Positions 25,637-38,133 of a DNA stretch of 64,000 nt are shown here, in pieces. This stretch comes from Heliocidaris erythrogramma (Eukaryota; Echinodermata; Echinoidea; Camarodonta; Echinometridae): contig CM046859.1 of assembly GCA_025617745.1 (NCBI GenBank), positions 27,703,371 to 27,767,370 of the forward strand, given 5' to 3'. The translations under genes were made by a program, and so were the position numbers. The notes beneath the pieces were generated by a model. It did no database searches. It was not told where the DNA came from and worked only from the letters and a program-made list of their open reading frames with translations. The first letter of the stretch is position 1. Each line of letters starts with the position of its first letter.

Positions 25637-26880
25637 GGATCTCCTGTCTAGATCCTTTTGCATCCGTCCACAAAGCATATGAAGTATTTTGAAATGAAGT
25701 TTTGACCAAAAGTCCAAAGACTAAAATTGTCATTTTCACAGTAATATACAACTAAATATCAATAACAGATTTTTAAAAAGCACTTAAAACTGATCATGAT
25801 CAAAGATGAAGTTGTATAAATCAACCAAATTTTACAAAAGTATTGTTTTCCTTTAAAAACAGATTGTGTTTTCAAAGAGGTGTATAATAAATCAGGTACA
25901 ATGGTTATTATAAAAAAAGGATATTGTGGTGATTTAGAAAACTAATAATGAAACAAATTGATAACACAATTTCAGGATAGTATAAGATTCGGCAATTGCA
26001 ATGTATTATTGCACGAAACATGCAGGGCCCTCAGGGAGTACAGTATTTAGTCCTGATGAGGCTACCCTGGGTAAACAAGACATATTACTATTATTATTAT
26101 TATTAAACACGTCAGTTTTATTTTAGAACTGGCAGAGGTACATTTATGCACTGTCCCCCTTATTGAATTCAAATATCTCAATAATTAAAATGTAATATGC
26201 ATACACCAATTATAACGCATAGATGTGAAATATAGAACCTTTCAATTATTAAAATTAAATATACATAGCACAGGTTGATAATATTAAAAATTGATTTCGA
26301 ATTTAATGAGTAAGGAAAATACACTAAGTAATACATGTACATTATAGAATTTTGCAGTGATTACAATTTAAATTCATTATACAAATGGTGACAAAAAGAA
26401 TTGCTTATGAATGTGGAAAATAATGCAAATACATGCAATGTGATTTAGAAATTACTACTTATTGGGATGAAATATGTTGAATAATTATTGGACAGAATAT
26501 ATTGCACAAGAGGTTACTGGAAATGTAAAAAGAAGATAGATGTCAGTTCTAAAAAGTTAGGTAAAAACTACAAGTAAAATAAAATAATGTATTGCAAAGT
26601 TAAGTATTATTAAAGTAGAATTTAAATTTTGAAGCAATCGTCTGTTAAGAGCCAACAGGGCGTTTACTCTCATGATGTAAAAGTATATGAGTGAATGCCC
26701 TTCTTGCTCTCAACAGATGCAATTCGATATTGATCTGGACCAGCATTCAAATAAAAAATAATAAGAACGATGTGCATATAGATTTGACTGCTCCGTCTAT
26801 AAAAAATAAATATTATATGGTAAAAATATATTACACATTTTGGCGGTCCTTTGTGTATATCTTTATTCTATTACGTATTT

Positions 26881-27464
26881 AAAGGGCAATCCAACTTTGG
26901 TAATAAGATGATTTGTGTGCAAGCAGAAAAATAAGAAAAACAGGATGGTCAAAGTTTGAAAGAAATCGGACAAGGACTAAGAAAGTTATGGATGCTTGAA
27001 AAATGAGATCACTACATCTATGCGAATCTCAAATTGGCAATTTGGTGAGTCGAGTGTGACATTTTTGTGGGCAACTCTCCCGTTTGTCATACACAAAAAT
27101 ATTAATTTGCGGTTTTCTTCGAGGCGCTTGTACCCTCGGGGTAGTACTCAAAATATATTGGAGATAGCATATTGTTATAGGTCCTCATGAAAGAAAAAGA
27201 TCCTACTGAGTAATACATTTTGAAAAAGTGACATTTTAGTCATTTTGTGTGTTGGAGCGAATGGGGGAGTTGTCCACAGCTACATCACAGTGACATTACC
27301 TATTCGGCCAATTTGAAATTCCCATATGTATAGTGATTACAACTTTCAAATATTCATAACTTTCTTATTGCTTGTCCGATTTCGTTCAAACTTTCACCAA
27401 GCTGCTTCTCTGATTGTTCATCTTTCTTTCAAAGCAACTTGCTATTAAGGTCAGATTTCCCTTT
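26881..27464. mobile_element. Fold-back element, AAAGGGCAATCCAAC family
   Basis: The left half has AAAGGGCAATCC, TTTGAAAGAAATCGGACAAG, AAAGTTATGGATG and TTGGCAATTTGG. The right half carries the inverse words, ending TCAGATTTCCCTTT. Related elements are at 43990-44430 and 49948-50490. Confidence 0.65.
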
Positions 27465-27875
27465 AATGTATTAAATTATTCATGCCATATATTTAGAAAT
27501 ATCTTAATTCACATTCACTTTTGATATTTTCATTCCCATATTTTCTCAGCACGTAATTATCAGAAATATAAGGTTGTCACATTCGTGACATTACGGAATT
27601 TAGAAAGAACAAAGACAAAGACATGTTACTTCGTTTTGTTTCTTTCATTATGCTTGATAGACATATTGCACTTAACCTCGTTCTTATCAACAGCTGTTTG
27701 GCAAATCAGATAGCCATCTTTTATAGTTATTTTGCAGCAATAAAATGATTTAAGAAATATAAAGTGTTTGGTTTTTACTTCAGTTTTGAAAAAAAATTCT
27801 CTTTAGATAACAGAAATTAGCAATTGCCTTTTTGTTTTTGTTTATTCCCAAAATTATAGAAAAAAGGTGTTCAAC

Positions 27876-28145
27876 ATGGCCATTCCCGAAGAAACGCTCA
27901 TTCCACTCGCCATAGATATTGACAGTAAGCCTGGTCTACAAAATTTGGGTAGCAAACTCGGCTTTAATCCGGACGAGATGGAAGTTTATAAGAAAATGAA
28001 CAACAGCGATGAGTACCTGGGAACACTGCAGATGCTCAACGACTGGCAAAAGAAGGTCCAGCCCAGTCAACAAGTACCATCGTTGAGGAAAGCACTGCAA
28101 ACATCAGGCTTTCACGATCTTGCGAATAAATATTTTCCCGAATAG
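27876..28145 (+). CDS. Small Death-domain protein (89 aa)
   Basis: The ORF from ATG 27876 to TAG 28145 encodes MAIPEETLIPLAID and then a Death-fold pattern. This includes LQNLGSKLGF, an amphipathic helix to MLNDWQKKV, and the end motif VPSLRKAL-x3-GFHDLANKYF. A TATAG acceptor at 27859 lies 16 nt before the ATG, so this is probably the second and last exon. Death domains mediate homotypic interactions in apoptosis and Toll/NF-kB signalling, families strongly expanded in sea urchins. If the leader-exon model is right, the product is almost only a Death domain, an adaptor or decoy form. The alternative is the terminal exon of a larger protein with coding exons I could not find upstream. Confidence 0.7.
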   Translation: MAIPEETLIPLAIDIDSKPGLQNLGSKLGFNPDEMEVYKKMNNSDEYLGTLQMLNDWQKKVQPSQQVPSLRKALQTSGFHDLANKYFPE

Positions 28146-28206
28146 CTTCTGCACATCTACAGCTCCCGCTTGTTAGGAGAAGTGCTAAACAGTAAGTGAC
28201 AACTCG

Positions 28207-28558
28207 TACACACTTAGAAAAAAGGTTCAGGTTTGCACCCTAAATGCAAGACTGGCAGCACCTTTTTGGGTGCAATCTTGCACCCTACATGAAAAGGGTG
28301 CAAAAATGCACCTTTTTGCTCTTGTTTGCTTAATGCCCGTTTGCACCTTTAAGGGTGCAGAAATTTTTGCATCCAAAGGGTGCAAATTTGTACCTTTTCT
28401 AAAAGGTACATCTCTGCACCCTTTAAGGTTGCAAAATGTAGCTAACTGCACCCTTAAAGGTGAAAAAAGCTTCTTAGGGTGCAAAGTTGCACCCCAAAAG
28501 GTGCTGCCAGTGTTGCATTTGAAGGGTGCAAAATTGTACCTTTATTTCTAAGTGTGTA
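28207..28558. mobile_element. Fold-back element with iterated TGCACCC/GGGTGCA
   Basis: The ends are TACACACTTAGAAA and its inverse, extended by TGGCAGCACCTTTTTGGG against CCCCAAAAGGTGCTGCCA. The interior repeats TGCACCC or GGGTGCA more than a dozen times in both orientations. TA at both edges suggests a TA target site. It begins 62 bp after the Death-domain stop codon, so it is probably in that gene's 3'UTR. Confidence 0.85.
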
Positions 28559-29091
28559 TAATATTTTTCCTGGCAGGGATAGGGCCATAATAACAAACAA
28601 AAATATTAATGTAAGAGAGAATTCTCTTGGACACGTTTGTTTTCAGGGCTAAAAATTGACTGAGTAAATAAAGTAAACATTTTTTAGTAATTTTACATAG
28701 GAATGTCATTAATATAAAGACATACCTATATTTTTCTTTTACTCTAATTCAGTAAGTTGGGGACTGTCTTGTTCATCAAATTTTATTTAAATAAAAATAA
28801 ATGTTATTCCTGTCATGTACTTGTTACTATATAAGTCTACTTTGATTGTGTATATTAAAATGCGTTTTATAGTACCATTTTTAGATTCATGATTTAAAAA
28901 ATATTTTGTGATCAAAATTTCAAAAGTGATGTAAACCCCTTGGGACACTATGATTTAAAAAAAAAAAATTAATTCATGTTTTTCAGAAGTACCTTCTCTA
29001 AAAGCAGTGGAATTTTTTCTCGATCCGTATTTAAAATGTGTCATTCCACCACTTCCCAAACCTGCTTAGTGTGCGAGGGTCTTCTTCGGGA

Positions 29092-29116
29092 GGGGGGGGG
29101 GGGGGGGGGGGGGGGG
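29092..29116. repeat. 25-nt poly(G) run
   Basis: An uninterrupted G run, followed at 29155-29165 by 11 C and at 29754-29769 by 16 G. It is G-quadruplex-capable. Confidence 0.9.
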
Positions 29117-29207
29117 TTGTAGAAGCACAATTTTCATCCTGGATCCATCACCTACCCCCCCCCCCACCCCCTTCCAAAACATGTTTTATAAGGGGTTGTG
29201 CATTAAC

Positions 29208-29434
29208 GGGGTAACCTCGCTAGGCATAGCGACCGCTATAGTCATAATAACCACTATTAATAAGGACCGCTATTCATAACGTGTAAGTTCCTATACCTGA
29301 AGGTCCGCTATTCATAAAACGGAAAGGGGTCACTATTCATAAAGTCATAAGGACCATTATTCATAATGACCGTTATTCATTCATTATTAGCTTCATTATG
29401 AATAGCGGTCCTTATGACTAGCGAGCGGACTCCG
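29208..29434. mobile_element. GGACCGCTATTCATAA fold-back element, copy 2
   Basis: It starts GGGTAACCTCGCTA and ends TGACTAGCGAGCGGACTCCG, with about eight internal copies of the 16-nt word or its inverse. Confidence 0.75.
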
Positions 29435-30133
29435 CATTAACGATTTCCATTATGTCCAACTGTTCAAAAGAAAATCACTTAGGTCAATATTTGTGCATTA
29501 TAGTCTTTATTAATTGATATTTGATTATGTGCCCAGATATATGGTAAAAACATAATTGTTATAATTGCTAATATTGTATTTATTTTATGTTATGCACTTC
29601 AGTATTATGTTAATGTGATTCAAAACGATGAATAAATTTGAATCTGAATCTGGAAAAACAAATAAAAAGATAAATCACCAATGTAATTTAAAAAAAGTGA
29701 TTAATCCTCAAAAATTATCTCCAGAGATCTTTGTACTAGTAGGGCTCACAGGAGGGGGGGGGGGGGGGGTTGGGGGTGGCAATGGCAAAGAATTTGATTC
29801 GGGTGCCGGGGAGGGGGACGGGATGTAAATCATCTATAACCCCTGCTGCCATAAGTCTAGTCTTGAAGGTAGTGTCAGCTATTATAATAGCAACCTGTAT
29901 AAAAATGCACAATGAAACACAATCAGTCCAAACTAATATGGAATGTAATGTTAGCTTGAAAAAAAAAGACATTCGAGAAAAAATATTTTCGAAGAAATGA
30001 ATACTCTAGGAAATAGTGAGCATTTTTAAGGTTAAAATGTCTCAGAGAAATTGAACAACTTTTATTACCATTGACTACAGAATGGAGCCCGGTCAAGTCC
30101 TATAGTACTTTGTACATTATACATATAAAATGC

Positions 30134-30413
30134 CAAAGGTTTACTCTCGAAGGTTCGAAATTCTGAAGGTTCTTTACTCTGAAGGTTCATAATTCCAAAG
30201 ATGAAATAGATACCTTATCGTTTTCGGAATAATGAACCCTATTTCATTTCGAAAGTCTGAATTTTCGGATAAACGAACCTTCGGATCAATGCACCAAACG
30301 TTCGGAAGTATGAACACTATTCCATTTTCGGAATTAAGAACCCCGTGGTATGGGAAATTCGTGTTTCGGAATTGTGAACCTTCGGCAGAACGAACTTTCG
30401 GAAAAAAGTACCT
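30134..30413. mobile_element. Fold-back element with iterated TTCGGAATTATGAACC
   Basis: GAAGGTTC...AATTC words run rightwards in the left part and their inverse (TTTTCGGAATTAAGAACC, GAACCTTCGG) in the right part. The edges AAAGGTTTACTCTCGAAGG and the inverse of TTTCGGAAAAAAGTACCT are alike. Confidence 0.7.
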
Positions 30414-31528
30414 CCTTTTGTAATAGAGAACGAAATCACAGGACAGTCTGTGACCAACTGCAAATAGATAACACTACTTTTAAGGCCTAACATAATAAGT
30501 TGCTAATTGCTATATTTTTTCCCCCTTTTTTTTCTCCCTTCTTTTTATTTTATCTTTCGCTGACGCGTCCACTTCCTTAGACCTGGATGTTCTGGTTGTA
30601 CTCAACAAAGGAGTTTCAAAATGCTGGTTCGTCGATAAAAGTTCTACGCAAATTTAATCACATGGTATAACACTAGTTTCAAGTAGTAATTGGTAATCAT
30701 TAAATTCAATTCTCGAATATTTTTCTGTTGTTCAAGTAGTTGTTTAAATAAAATAATTATGTAAAAGTATCTTTGTTTTATTCAGGTGATTTGATTTTGT
30801 TCGGAGGATTTAGGGAGTATTGTTATAGTACTTAAAAGCAACAAATAGTCGTATGATTCAATTAGAAACCAAAAGTACAACATCGGTGTCATGTATACAC
30901 TCATCTTTTGCCCTTTATGAATATTTCCCTCAAATGAATGTCATTTCAACTTGAATATTCCTAGTATGTCGTCACTAAAAGTGCTATCTAATGTACTATG
31001 TAATCAAATTACCACAAATCGACTGAATAATGTGAATGTTGCTAGGCAAAACATAGAAGGAGACGTACATAGTTTTTCAGCTACTATGCGGATTTAACTT
31101 TAGTGCATTCTCAACTCAATTCGAACCAGACTATTCGCAGACTAATAACGGGTTGCTTTATATTCGCTTTCAATACGTTGCTAATACCAGCATGATAAAA
31201 CACAAGTTGCACCTCCAGCAAGAAATCAGTTATGCTATATTTTTAATAACGAACGACCGAATTCGAATCAGATTTTCGCAGTGAAGTTTATTTCCAATTG
31301 CATGGTCATAATTTACTTAATGATAAGAAACGTATCCATCCATGTATTTTACGTGATGGATTTTGTTGCGATTAATTTAATCAAAATTATCATGTAGTTT
31401 TGTAAATCCCATCAAGACTAAGAGAGTTTCTCTTTAATTATCTTGCATTCTATTGACGGCATTCATTTATTTATGTTTTCATAGCATAAATCACAAAGTT
31501 ATCCTTAATTGAAAAAATAAGGCAATCA
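30414..31528. other. No gene seen; AT-rich
   Basis: No coding frame, tRNA or clear repeat was recognised. Confidence 0.5.
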
Positions 31529-31676
31529 GGGGCCCGTTGCACAAACTTGCGTTTAATCGCAACTCCTAAAAATCAAACGCAAGTCCTTAATGCGGACTTC
31601 TGTTATTGGCTGAAAATAAAGTTGTGTTTGATTATACCGAGTTGCGCTCAAACGCATCTTTTGTGCAACGTGCCCC
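31529..31676. mobile_element. Fold-back MITE, GGGGCCCGTTGCACAAAC family
   Basis: The left end GGGGCCCGTTGCACAAACTT is inverse to AAGATGCGTTTGAGC...TTTTGTGCAACGTGCCCC at the right. A half copy of the same type lies near 43164-43265. Confidence 0.8.
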
Positions 31677-32239
31677 AGTTAATGTAACTTCGTTGCGTAT
31701 GATTTCAAGTATATCCAGTTTACAAAATACTGCATCTTAGTTTCTACAATATACGATAACATTTCAATGTGAACATTTTCTCTTTTTTATTTCAAAGAAG
31801 TACTTGTAATTAAGTAAGAATCAACTTCCGTGTAATTAAATTTTGTACGCAGTATGATTTTAAGTTGTATGCTTCCCAAAGCTTAAGAACATTCATATAA
31901 AAATAATTAATTGTCTATATGATCAAAACTTTTGTTGCTGTTGCTTTTTATTATTATCCGGATATAATCGGATTTTGTAATTTTGTTTTTGTAAAAACAC
32001 TCCTGTCAAAAATAAATAAACTTGAACCAGCATATTAATACTTTGTAATCTTTTAAATAGTACTTTAAGTCATCATAACGAATATTTGGAAGACAAAAAA
32101 AAAAATAGATTCATGGTGAGCCAAGGGATGCGTTGGGTAGCGAGAAAAAACAAAAGAAGAAGAAAGCTAGAAGGTGGTGGTTGGACATACAGAATGATGA
32201 TGCTATTTTGTGTGAGACAGTGTGAGAAAGAGGTACATC

Positions 32240-32729
32240 ATTATAACGAAAGAGACGGAGAGAGAGAGAGATGAAATAGAGAGGAGAGACAGGAGAGAGA
32301 GAGATGAAATAGAGAGAAAGAGAAAGAGAGATGAAATAGAGAGGAGACAGAAGAGAGAGAGAGAGATGAAATAGGAGACAGGGGAGAGAGAGAGAGAGAT
32401 GAAATAGAAAGAAGACAAGACAAAACAGATGAAATAGAAAAAAAGACAGGAGAGAGAGAGGAGAGACAGAAGAGAGAGAAAGAAAGAGAAAAAGAGATGA
32501 ATAGAGAGGAGACAGAAGAGAGAGGGACGAAATAGAAAGGAGACTGGACAGAGAGAGAGAGATGAAATGGAAAGAAGACAAAACAGAGAGAGATGAAATA
32601 GGAGACAGGGGAGAGACAGAAAGAGAGAGATGAAATAGAAAGAAGACAAGCAAAAATAGATATTAAATAGAAAAAAAGACAGGAGAGAGAGATATAAAAT
32701 AGAAAGGAGACAGGAGAGAGAGAGAGGGG
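32240..32729. repeat. Purine minisatellite (GAGAGAGATGAAATAGA type)
   Basis: Words such as GAGAGAGATGAAATAGAAAG and GGAGACAGGAGAGAGA are repeated irregularly. Almost all bases on the plus strand are purines. Ser/Leu-rich open frames on the minus strand are repeat translations. Confidence 0.9.
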
Positions 32730-33130
32730 TGGATGCAGGGAGGGGTGTTTCCCCCTCCCGGGCGAAACGCGGAAACCTTGACGTTTTATAGCAAATTTGA
32801 GAGAAAGATAACGGCTCGTAGCACCTTTTTCTTTTAGGCGGAAAGTTCTGCGTCCGGACTGCTTTTCATTTATTTGGACGCAATACCGCACGGTATCTAA
32901 CAGGGGTGGGTGCAGGGGGGGGGGGGGGGGGTCCCTTCCCGCGCGAAGCGAGAAAGCTTTGACGTTTTATAGCAAATTTAGAGAAAGATAACGGCTCGTA
33001 GCGCCTTTTTAGGCTTTTTTCTCTCACTCCCCCGCTTTTTCGCTCTCGCTTTTTTTTTAAGGATCTGAATATGGGGGGGGGGGGGGGTACGTGGCCCCCT
33101 TGTGCACCCCCTCCCCTGTCTACGCCAGTA
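32730..33130. mobile_element. ACTGGCGTAGACAGGGG element, copy 2, opposite orientation
   Basis: GATAACGGCTCGTAGC, TTGACGTTTTATAGCAAATT and GGACGCAATACCGCACGG recur here. The stretch ends CCCCTGTCTACGCCAGT, the inverse of the start of copy 1. It holds two poly(G) runs (32915-32931, 33073-33087). Confidence 0.75.
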
Positions 33131-35255
33131 CCTCCTTCCCCTCCTCTCTCCACATTATCATCCTATTATTTCTTGTCTCCTCTTTGGCAAACATCAAAAC
33201 AAATTGTCACCTGTGACAATATATGAAAATTAAAACGTTTTATGAAGTTGAGCGGGTTCTTTCTATCAAACGCAATAAATTTGTTGTATTATTAGATAAC
33301 TTGGAGACATGTGCAACTGATGTAACAATGTTTTTTTACCGATATGTCACAACATGTACTTTGTTCAAATCTGTTGTGTTCTTTTTGTTCAAGAATGATT
33401 GAATAAAATCTTTCTTTGAAAAAAAGACAAAATATATAAAAATGGTATATGAAACTCAAAACAATGTGTAATAATCCTTCCCACTACAAGTGGTATGTAG
33501 TGGCAGCGATCAGGAGACGTATGTATCATCTAACGCAATCATAAAAACAGAAGATAATACACCAGTCACCCAAAATCAAATAAGTAAGAGCTTGTAAGAG
33601 AATGACATCACATAGTTTTAAAATTTTTTATTATTTACATGTCTAACGATACTGCCTCCGCAAAGGATCATAAAAAATATATAAACCTTGCAACTGAGAA
33701 AAAAAAAGCACAACATTACATGGATTGAAGACATCTTTTATTTACTGAATTTTGACAAACATTTATCTCAAGTGTGAGTACAAAGCAGTATTGATATCAG
33801 GCTGGTTAAATAGTCCTTTTCTTCCTCAGTATTGAATACATTTGAAGTTGTATCATAAGCTACATTTGTTTGTGTGACTTTGAGAATTCGTAACCATGAT
33901 TACTGAAAAGTGTATTTTGCAAAAATCTGGTAGACATACGCCTTTTCTCTTGATGATTAAAGTTTATAAGTAGCTACATTGCTTTTTTCTTTGTTTGTCT
34001 ATAAAGAAAACGATTCTCTTCATTAGTATTTTCGTTGAAGCTTTTTAAAAGAAGTGAAACCGAAAAACCACCAATTAGAAAATAATTGAATTTCATTTAA
34101 ATTTTACTGTCATACATATCTTGGATCCTGTGCATGCGGAGCCTTTATTTATGTACTTATTTTTTTTTACTGCTGTGAGAGTTATGTAGTTGTAAATTTG
34201 TAATTGTGAAACTTCAGCTTCAGCTTTTTTTTATTCCTTTAGCCTTTAATTTTTATAATCGATGTACTTCTTTTACCCTATTTCTATTTAGCACGAAACT
34301 TCTAACTTTGATTTGATCTTCAAATTAATATTGCTATCTGATCTTAAAAGGAGTCTACTGATTGGTGTTAAGGGATAAAGAGATAAAGGATAAGTTTGAT
34401 ACAATGAAAATTTGATTCAATTCAAACAGAAACAAAGATAAACATTTTTTTGTCTCATATTTTCAACTATAATTTTAAAGTTGATTGTGGATATGACTGA
34501 TTCCCATTTCTTTTTAATGTCATCTATTACTTTTTTTTAAACTGTAGCCTCGGCAGAGTTATTTTCAGCACTTTTCAAGTGTTTGTATAAGTGACTGCAC
34601 TGCACTGGCAGTGCTGCTTTAGCGCCAGTGCAGCTGCTACTGATCTTGTTTGACCACCCAAAGGTGTCCAACATTTTACACTAAATGAACACACGGGGAG
34701 CTATTGCTAGCACCTATGGCTAGAAACTACAGTGCGCATTAAGTGGGATTGATATTTATGTAGAAATCTTATTTATCTTGATTAAAAATGGTTAGTAAAT
34801 CAGAAGAGGTAGTTAATTAACAACAGTCAAACTCACTGACTAATTTCTGGATCATTTTTCCTTTATTTACAGGCCGAGTAATATATTTGAGACGCTAATC
34901 GAGACAATAGCTAATTGAACTTATGTAAAACAGACAAAAAGCTTTTCAGGTGCAGATTCGTTGCATTTGCCTCGTAGGTTCCTTTGACTCAGCGCTCGTT
35001 TTGAACCCCATTTCTTCCACAAAGGCTTTGTCAGGAATTGCATTTTAGGTGTTAAATTTAGCACGGCTGGTGGAACTCCTTGTGCAGCACCTTTTTTTTA
35101 GCAATTCGGTATTTTCTATGCATATTTTACATTAATTGTAGGTGCAAACACTAATCCATGCATTTGAGAGCCATGGGGTCTACAGTAGGCATGGTTTGTT
35201 GTTATTGTTATTTTGAATATGAATATATTCTTTTATTTCTTTCATTTCTGTGAAG
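33131..35255. other. No gene seen; AT-rich
   Basis: No coding frame with domain or splice support. A short GCACTGGCAGTGC-type palindrome lies near 34600. Confidence 0.5.
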
Positions 35256-35331
35256 TCAGTATTCTTTACAAGAAATAATCATGGACAAGATATAAATAGA
35301 TATTCTTACAATATATCCAATACTACAACTA

Positions 35332-35430
35332 CTACTACCACTACTACTACTACTACTACTACATGTACTTCTAAGCGGTGGGTGTATAGTGTGTGAGGGT
35401 GCGTGTGTGTGTGTGTGTGTGCGCGCGCAA
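35332..35430. repeat. (TAC)n and (GT)n(GC)n microsatellites
   Basis: A CTA/TAC trinucleotide run at about 35330-35362 is followed by a GT/GC run at about 35400-35429. Confidence 0.85.
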
Positions 35431-35856
35431 GGCGTGCTGTGATATGGGTTAAGTAGGGGTCTATAGTAAGAATGTATTTTATAAAGTTTGATATTCATTG
35501 TTTGAGGTAAGGAGGGGGGGGGGGTCGTCTTTTTTTTTATTACATTTCATTCAATGATTTTTTTTTATTTTTTTTTGTATATGCCTTGTTTCAATGATTT
35601 TATTGTTTGTAATTTGTTATATTCATTCAAGACGAATGTTCCTTTTTAAAAATATAGAAATGAATAAAAACTATTGAAAAAACAAAAAAAATGCGTGTAT
35701 GTATGGAGGGGGTGGGTCCGAGAAGGAGTTACTTTACTTTCCCATTTTTTGGGGAGGGTAAGATTTATTTCACTCTATGTACTTTAATTCGTATTTTTTT
35801 TTATTTAGTATTGTTTTTTTTAAATGTGTGTGGTTCTAGCAAACATAATTACCCTC

Positions 35857-37180
35857 CCCTTACAAAAATATCCTGTGGTATTCCTGTGGTATTTCTGTGG
35901 TACTTTATAATACCACAGAAAATACCACAGGGATGAAGAGGTACCACACATAACCATGTGGTACTGCAGAGGTGTAGCCTGTGGTACCCATGTGGTATGA
36001 AAAATACCATAAGAAATACCACAAAGAAAAACTATACCACAAAAATACCATACAGCAGTGCTGTGGTATTTATATAGTACAGTGTACTGCCACAGAAAAT
36101 ACCACAGGGATAAAAAGGCCCACACAGATTCCTGTGGTACTGCAGAGGAGTAGCCTGTGGTACATACTTGGAACTAAAAATACCACAGGGATGAAGAGGT
36201 ACCACACATAAGCATGTGGTACTGCAGAAATGTAGCTTGTGGTACCCATGTGGTATGACAAATACCATAAGAAATACCACAAAGAAAAACTATGCCACAA
36301 AAATACCATACAGCAGTGCTGTGGTATTTATATAGTACAGTGTAATACCACAGAAAATACCACAGGGATGAAAAGGCCCACACAGATTCCTGTGGTACTG
36401 CAGAGGAGTATAGCCTGTGGTACATACATGGAACTAAAATACCACAGGGATGAAAAGGCCCACACAGATTCATGTGGTACTGCAGAGGAGTATAGCCTGT
36501 GGTACATACTTGGAACTAAAAATACCACAGGGATGAAAATGCCCACACAGATTCCTGTGGTATGTGTCGCCTGTGGTACCCATGTGGTACCCATTTACCC
36601 ACAGGAAATACTACAAAGAAAATTTACCACAGAAATATCATACAACAGTGCTGTACTGTTGTACAGTGTGACAAGGCTGTAAGAGATACCATACAGATTC
36701 CTGTGGTGCTGCAGAGGAGTAGCCTGTGGTACATACTTGGACCTAAAATACCACAGGGATGAAAAGGCCCACACAGATTCCTGTGGTATACTGCAGATAT
36801 GATCGCCTGTGGTAGCCATGTGGTAAAAGAAATACCACAGGAAATACTACAAAGAAAAATGTACCACAGAAATATCATACGACAGTGCTGTGTTATTTAT
36901 GATTTATGTGGTATCTATTACAGCCGTGTACACTGTACCACATAAATAACACAGCACGTACTGTTGTATGATATTTCTGTGGTACATTTTTCTTTGTAGT
37001 ATTTCCTGTGGTATTTCTTTTACCACATGACTACCACAGGCGATCACATCTGCAGTACCACAGGAATCTGTGTGGGCCTTTTCATCCCTGTGGTATTACA
37101 CTGTACTATATAAATAACGCAGCACCGCTGTATGGTAATTTGTGGTATAGTTTTTCTTTGTGGTATTTCCTATGAAATTT
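35857..37180. repeat. TGTGGTA/TACCACA array 1
   Basis: The array opens with CCCCTTACAAAAATATCC and then alternates TGTGGTA and TACCACA words inside a higher-order unit of roughly 240 bp (ATACCACAGGGATGAAAAGG, ACAGATTCCTGTGGTACTGC). Near 36930 the orientation of the higher-order unit reverses. Open frames here are repeat translations. Confidence 0.9.
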
Positions 37181-37280
37181 TTCATACCCTCAGAAGATGC
37201 CTCAGAATGAATAGCTCGAAACACATTGAATTATTTCAATCAGTTAGTGAATTCTGAACACTTTAGTATGTTTAATATCA

Positions 37281-37408
37281 GGGGCCTGAAACATTTATAA
37301 AGATACAATAAATCTTACAATCAATTGTAACTCTTTAGTACATGGTTTGCCATAGACTTACGATTGATCAATCGTAAGATTGAGTTATCTCTTTATGTTA
37401 CGGGCCCC
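37281..37408. mobile_element. Fold-back MITE, GGGGCC ends
   Basis: GGGGCCTGAAACATTTATAA at the left is inverse-related to TTATGTTACGGGCCCC at the right, and ATCTTACAATCAATTG inside to CGATTGATCAATCGTAAGAT. Confidence 0.7.
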
Positions 37409-37523
37409 AAATTAAAGTGCTATTAAGCATCAATACCATCGCGACGCGTAGGCCTATTGATTACCAACATATTACATTTCATTGCAAAATGGTCTGAATC
37501 TAATAGACTATGCACAAGCAACT

Positions 37524-37553
37524 GCACACACACACACACACAGACACACACAT
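37524..37553. repeat. (CA)n microsatellite
   Basis: CACA repeats with one interruption. Confidence 0.9.
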
Positions 37554-38105
37554 GTATTGGTACACCGGTACACACCATAGAGTTGAGTTCTGTGTATAAC
37601 TCTATGGCAGACACTATGGCAGACATATTTGGCAATATGCCAGCTGTTACATTAACGCGGTCTTTGCATGCATGCAGTTCGGGCATGCGCAGCTAGCTAG
37701 AGATTCAAATGATCTACAACAGCCAGTGATTGCAAGTGAAAGATTTCTGGATTATAAACTTCATTTCAAAGGTGAGCAATGGCAATGTATTTTATGAAGT
37801 AATAGCAATTCATTTAATATTATTCACTTTCTTGATGGGTATTTTTGTACTGAGCATCACTCGACAGTTGATGAGTGAGAGTAATGAATGAAGGTTTAAG
37901 TACTTAAGACAGTTAAGCTTGTAGTTCCACCTATTCATATACATGTATTCGTTGTTTTTGTCCTATGGTGGGTATCAACTTTCTGCATGCATGTTTCATA
38001 AATCAAATAAGCGATGCTACGTTATTTTATGAGTAGATAGACCTATAGTGTCCCTGAAAAGAGCCAAAATTATTCAAACATTATGTAGAGGCTGCATGGC
38101 CGGCA

Positions 38106-38133
38106 GGGGGGGGGGGGGGGGGGGGGGGGGGGG
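38106..38133. repeat. 28-nt poly(G) run
   Basis: The longest homopolymer in the window. Its length in an assembly is unreliable. Confidence 0.9.

Noticed and set aside
32111..32891. Ser/Leu/Phe-rich frames up to 216 residues that resemble membrane proteins
   Set aside because: They come from the purine minisatellite read on the other strand.
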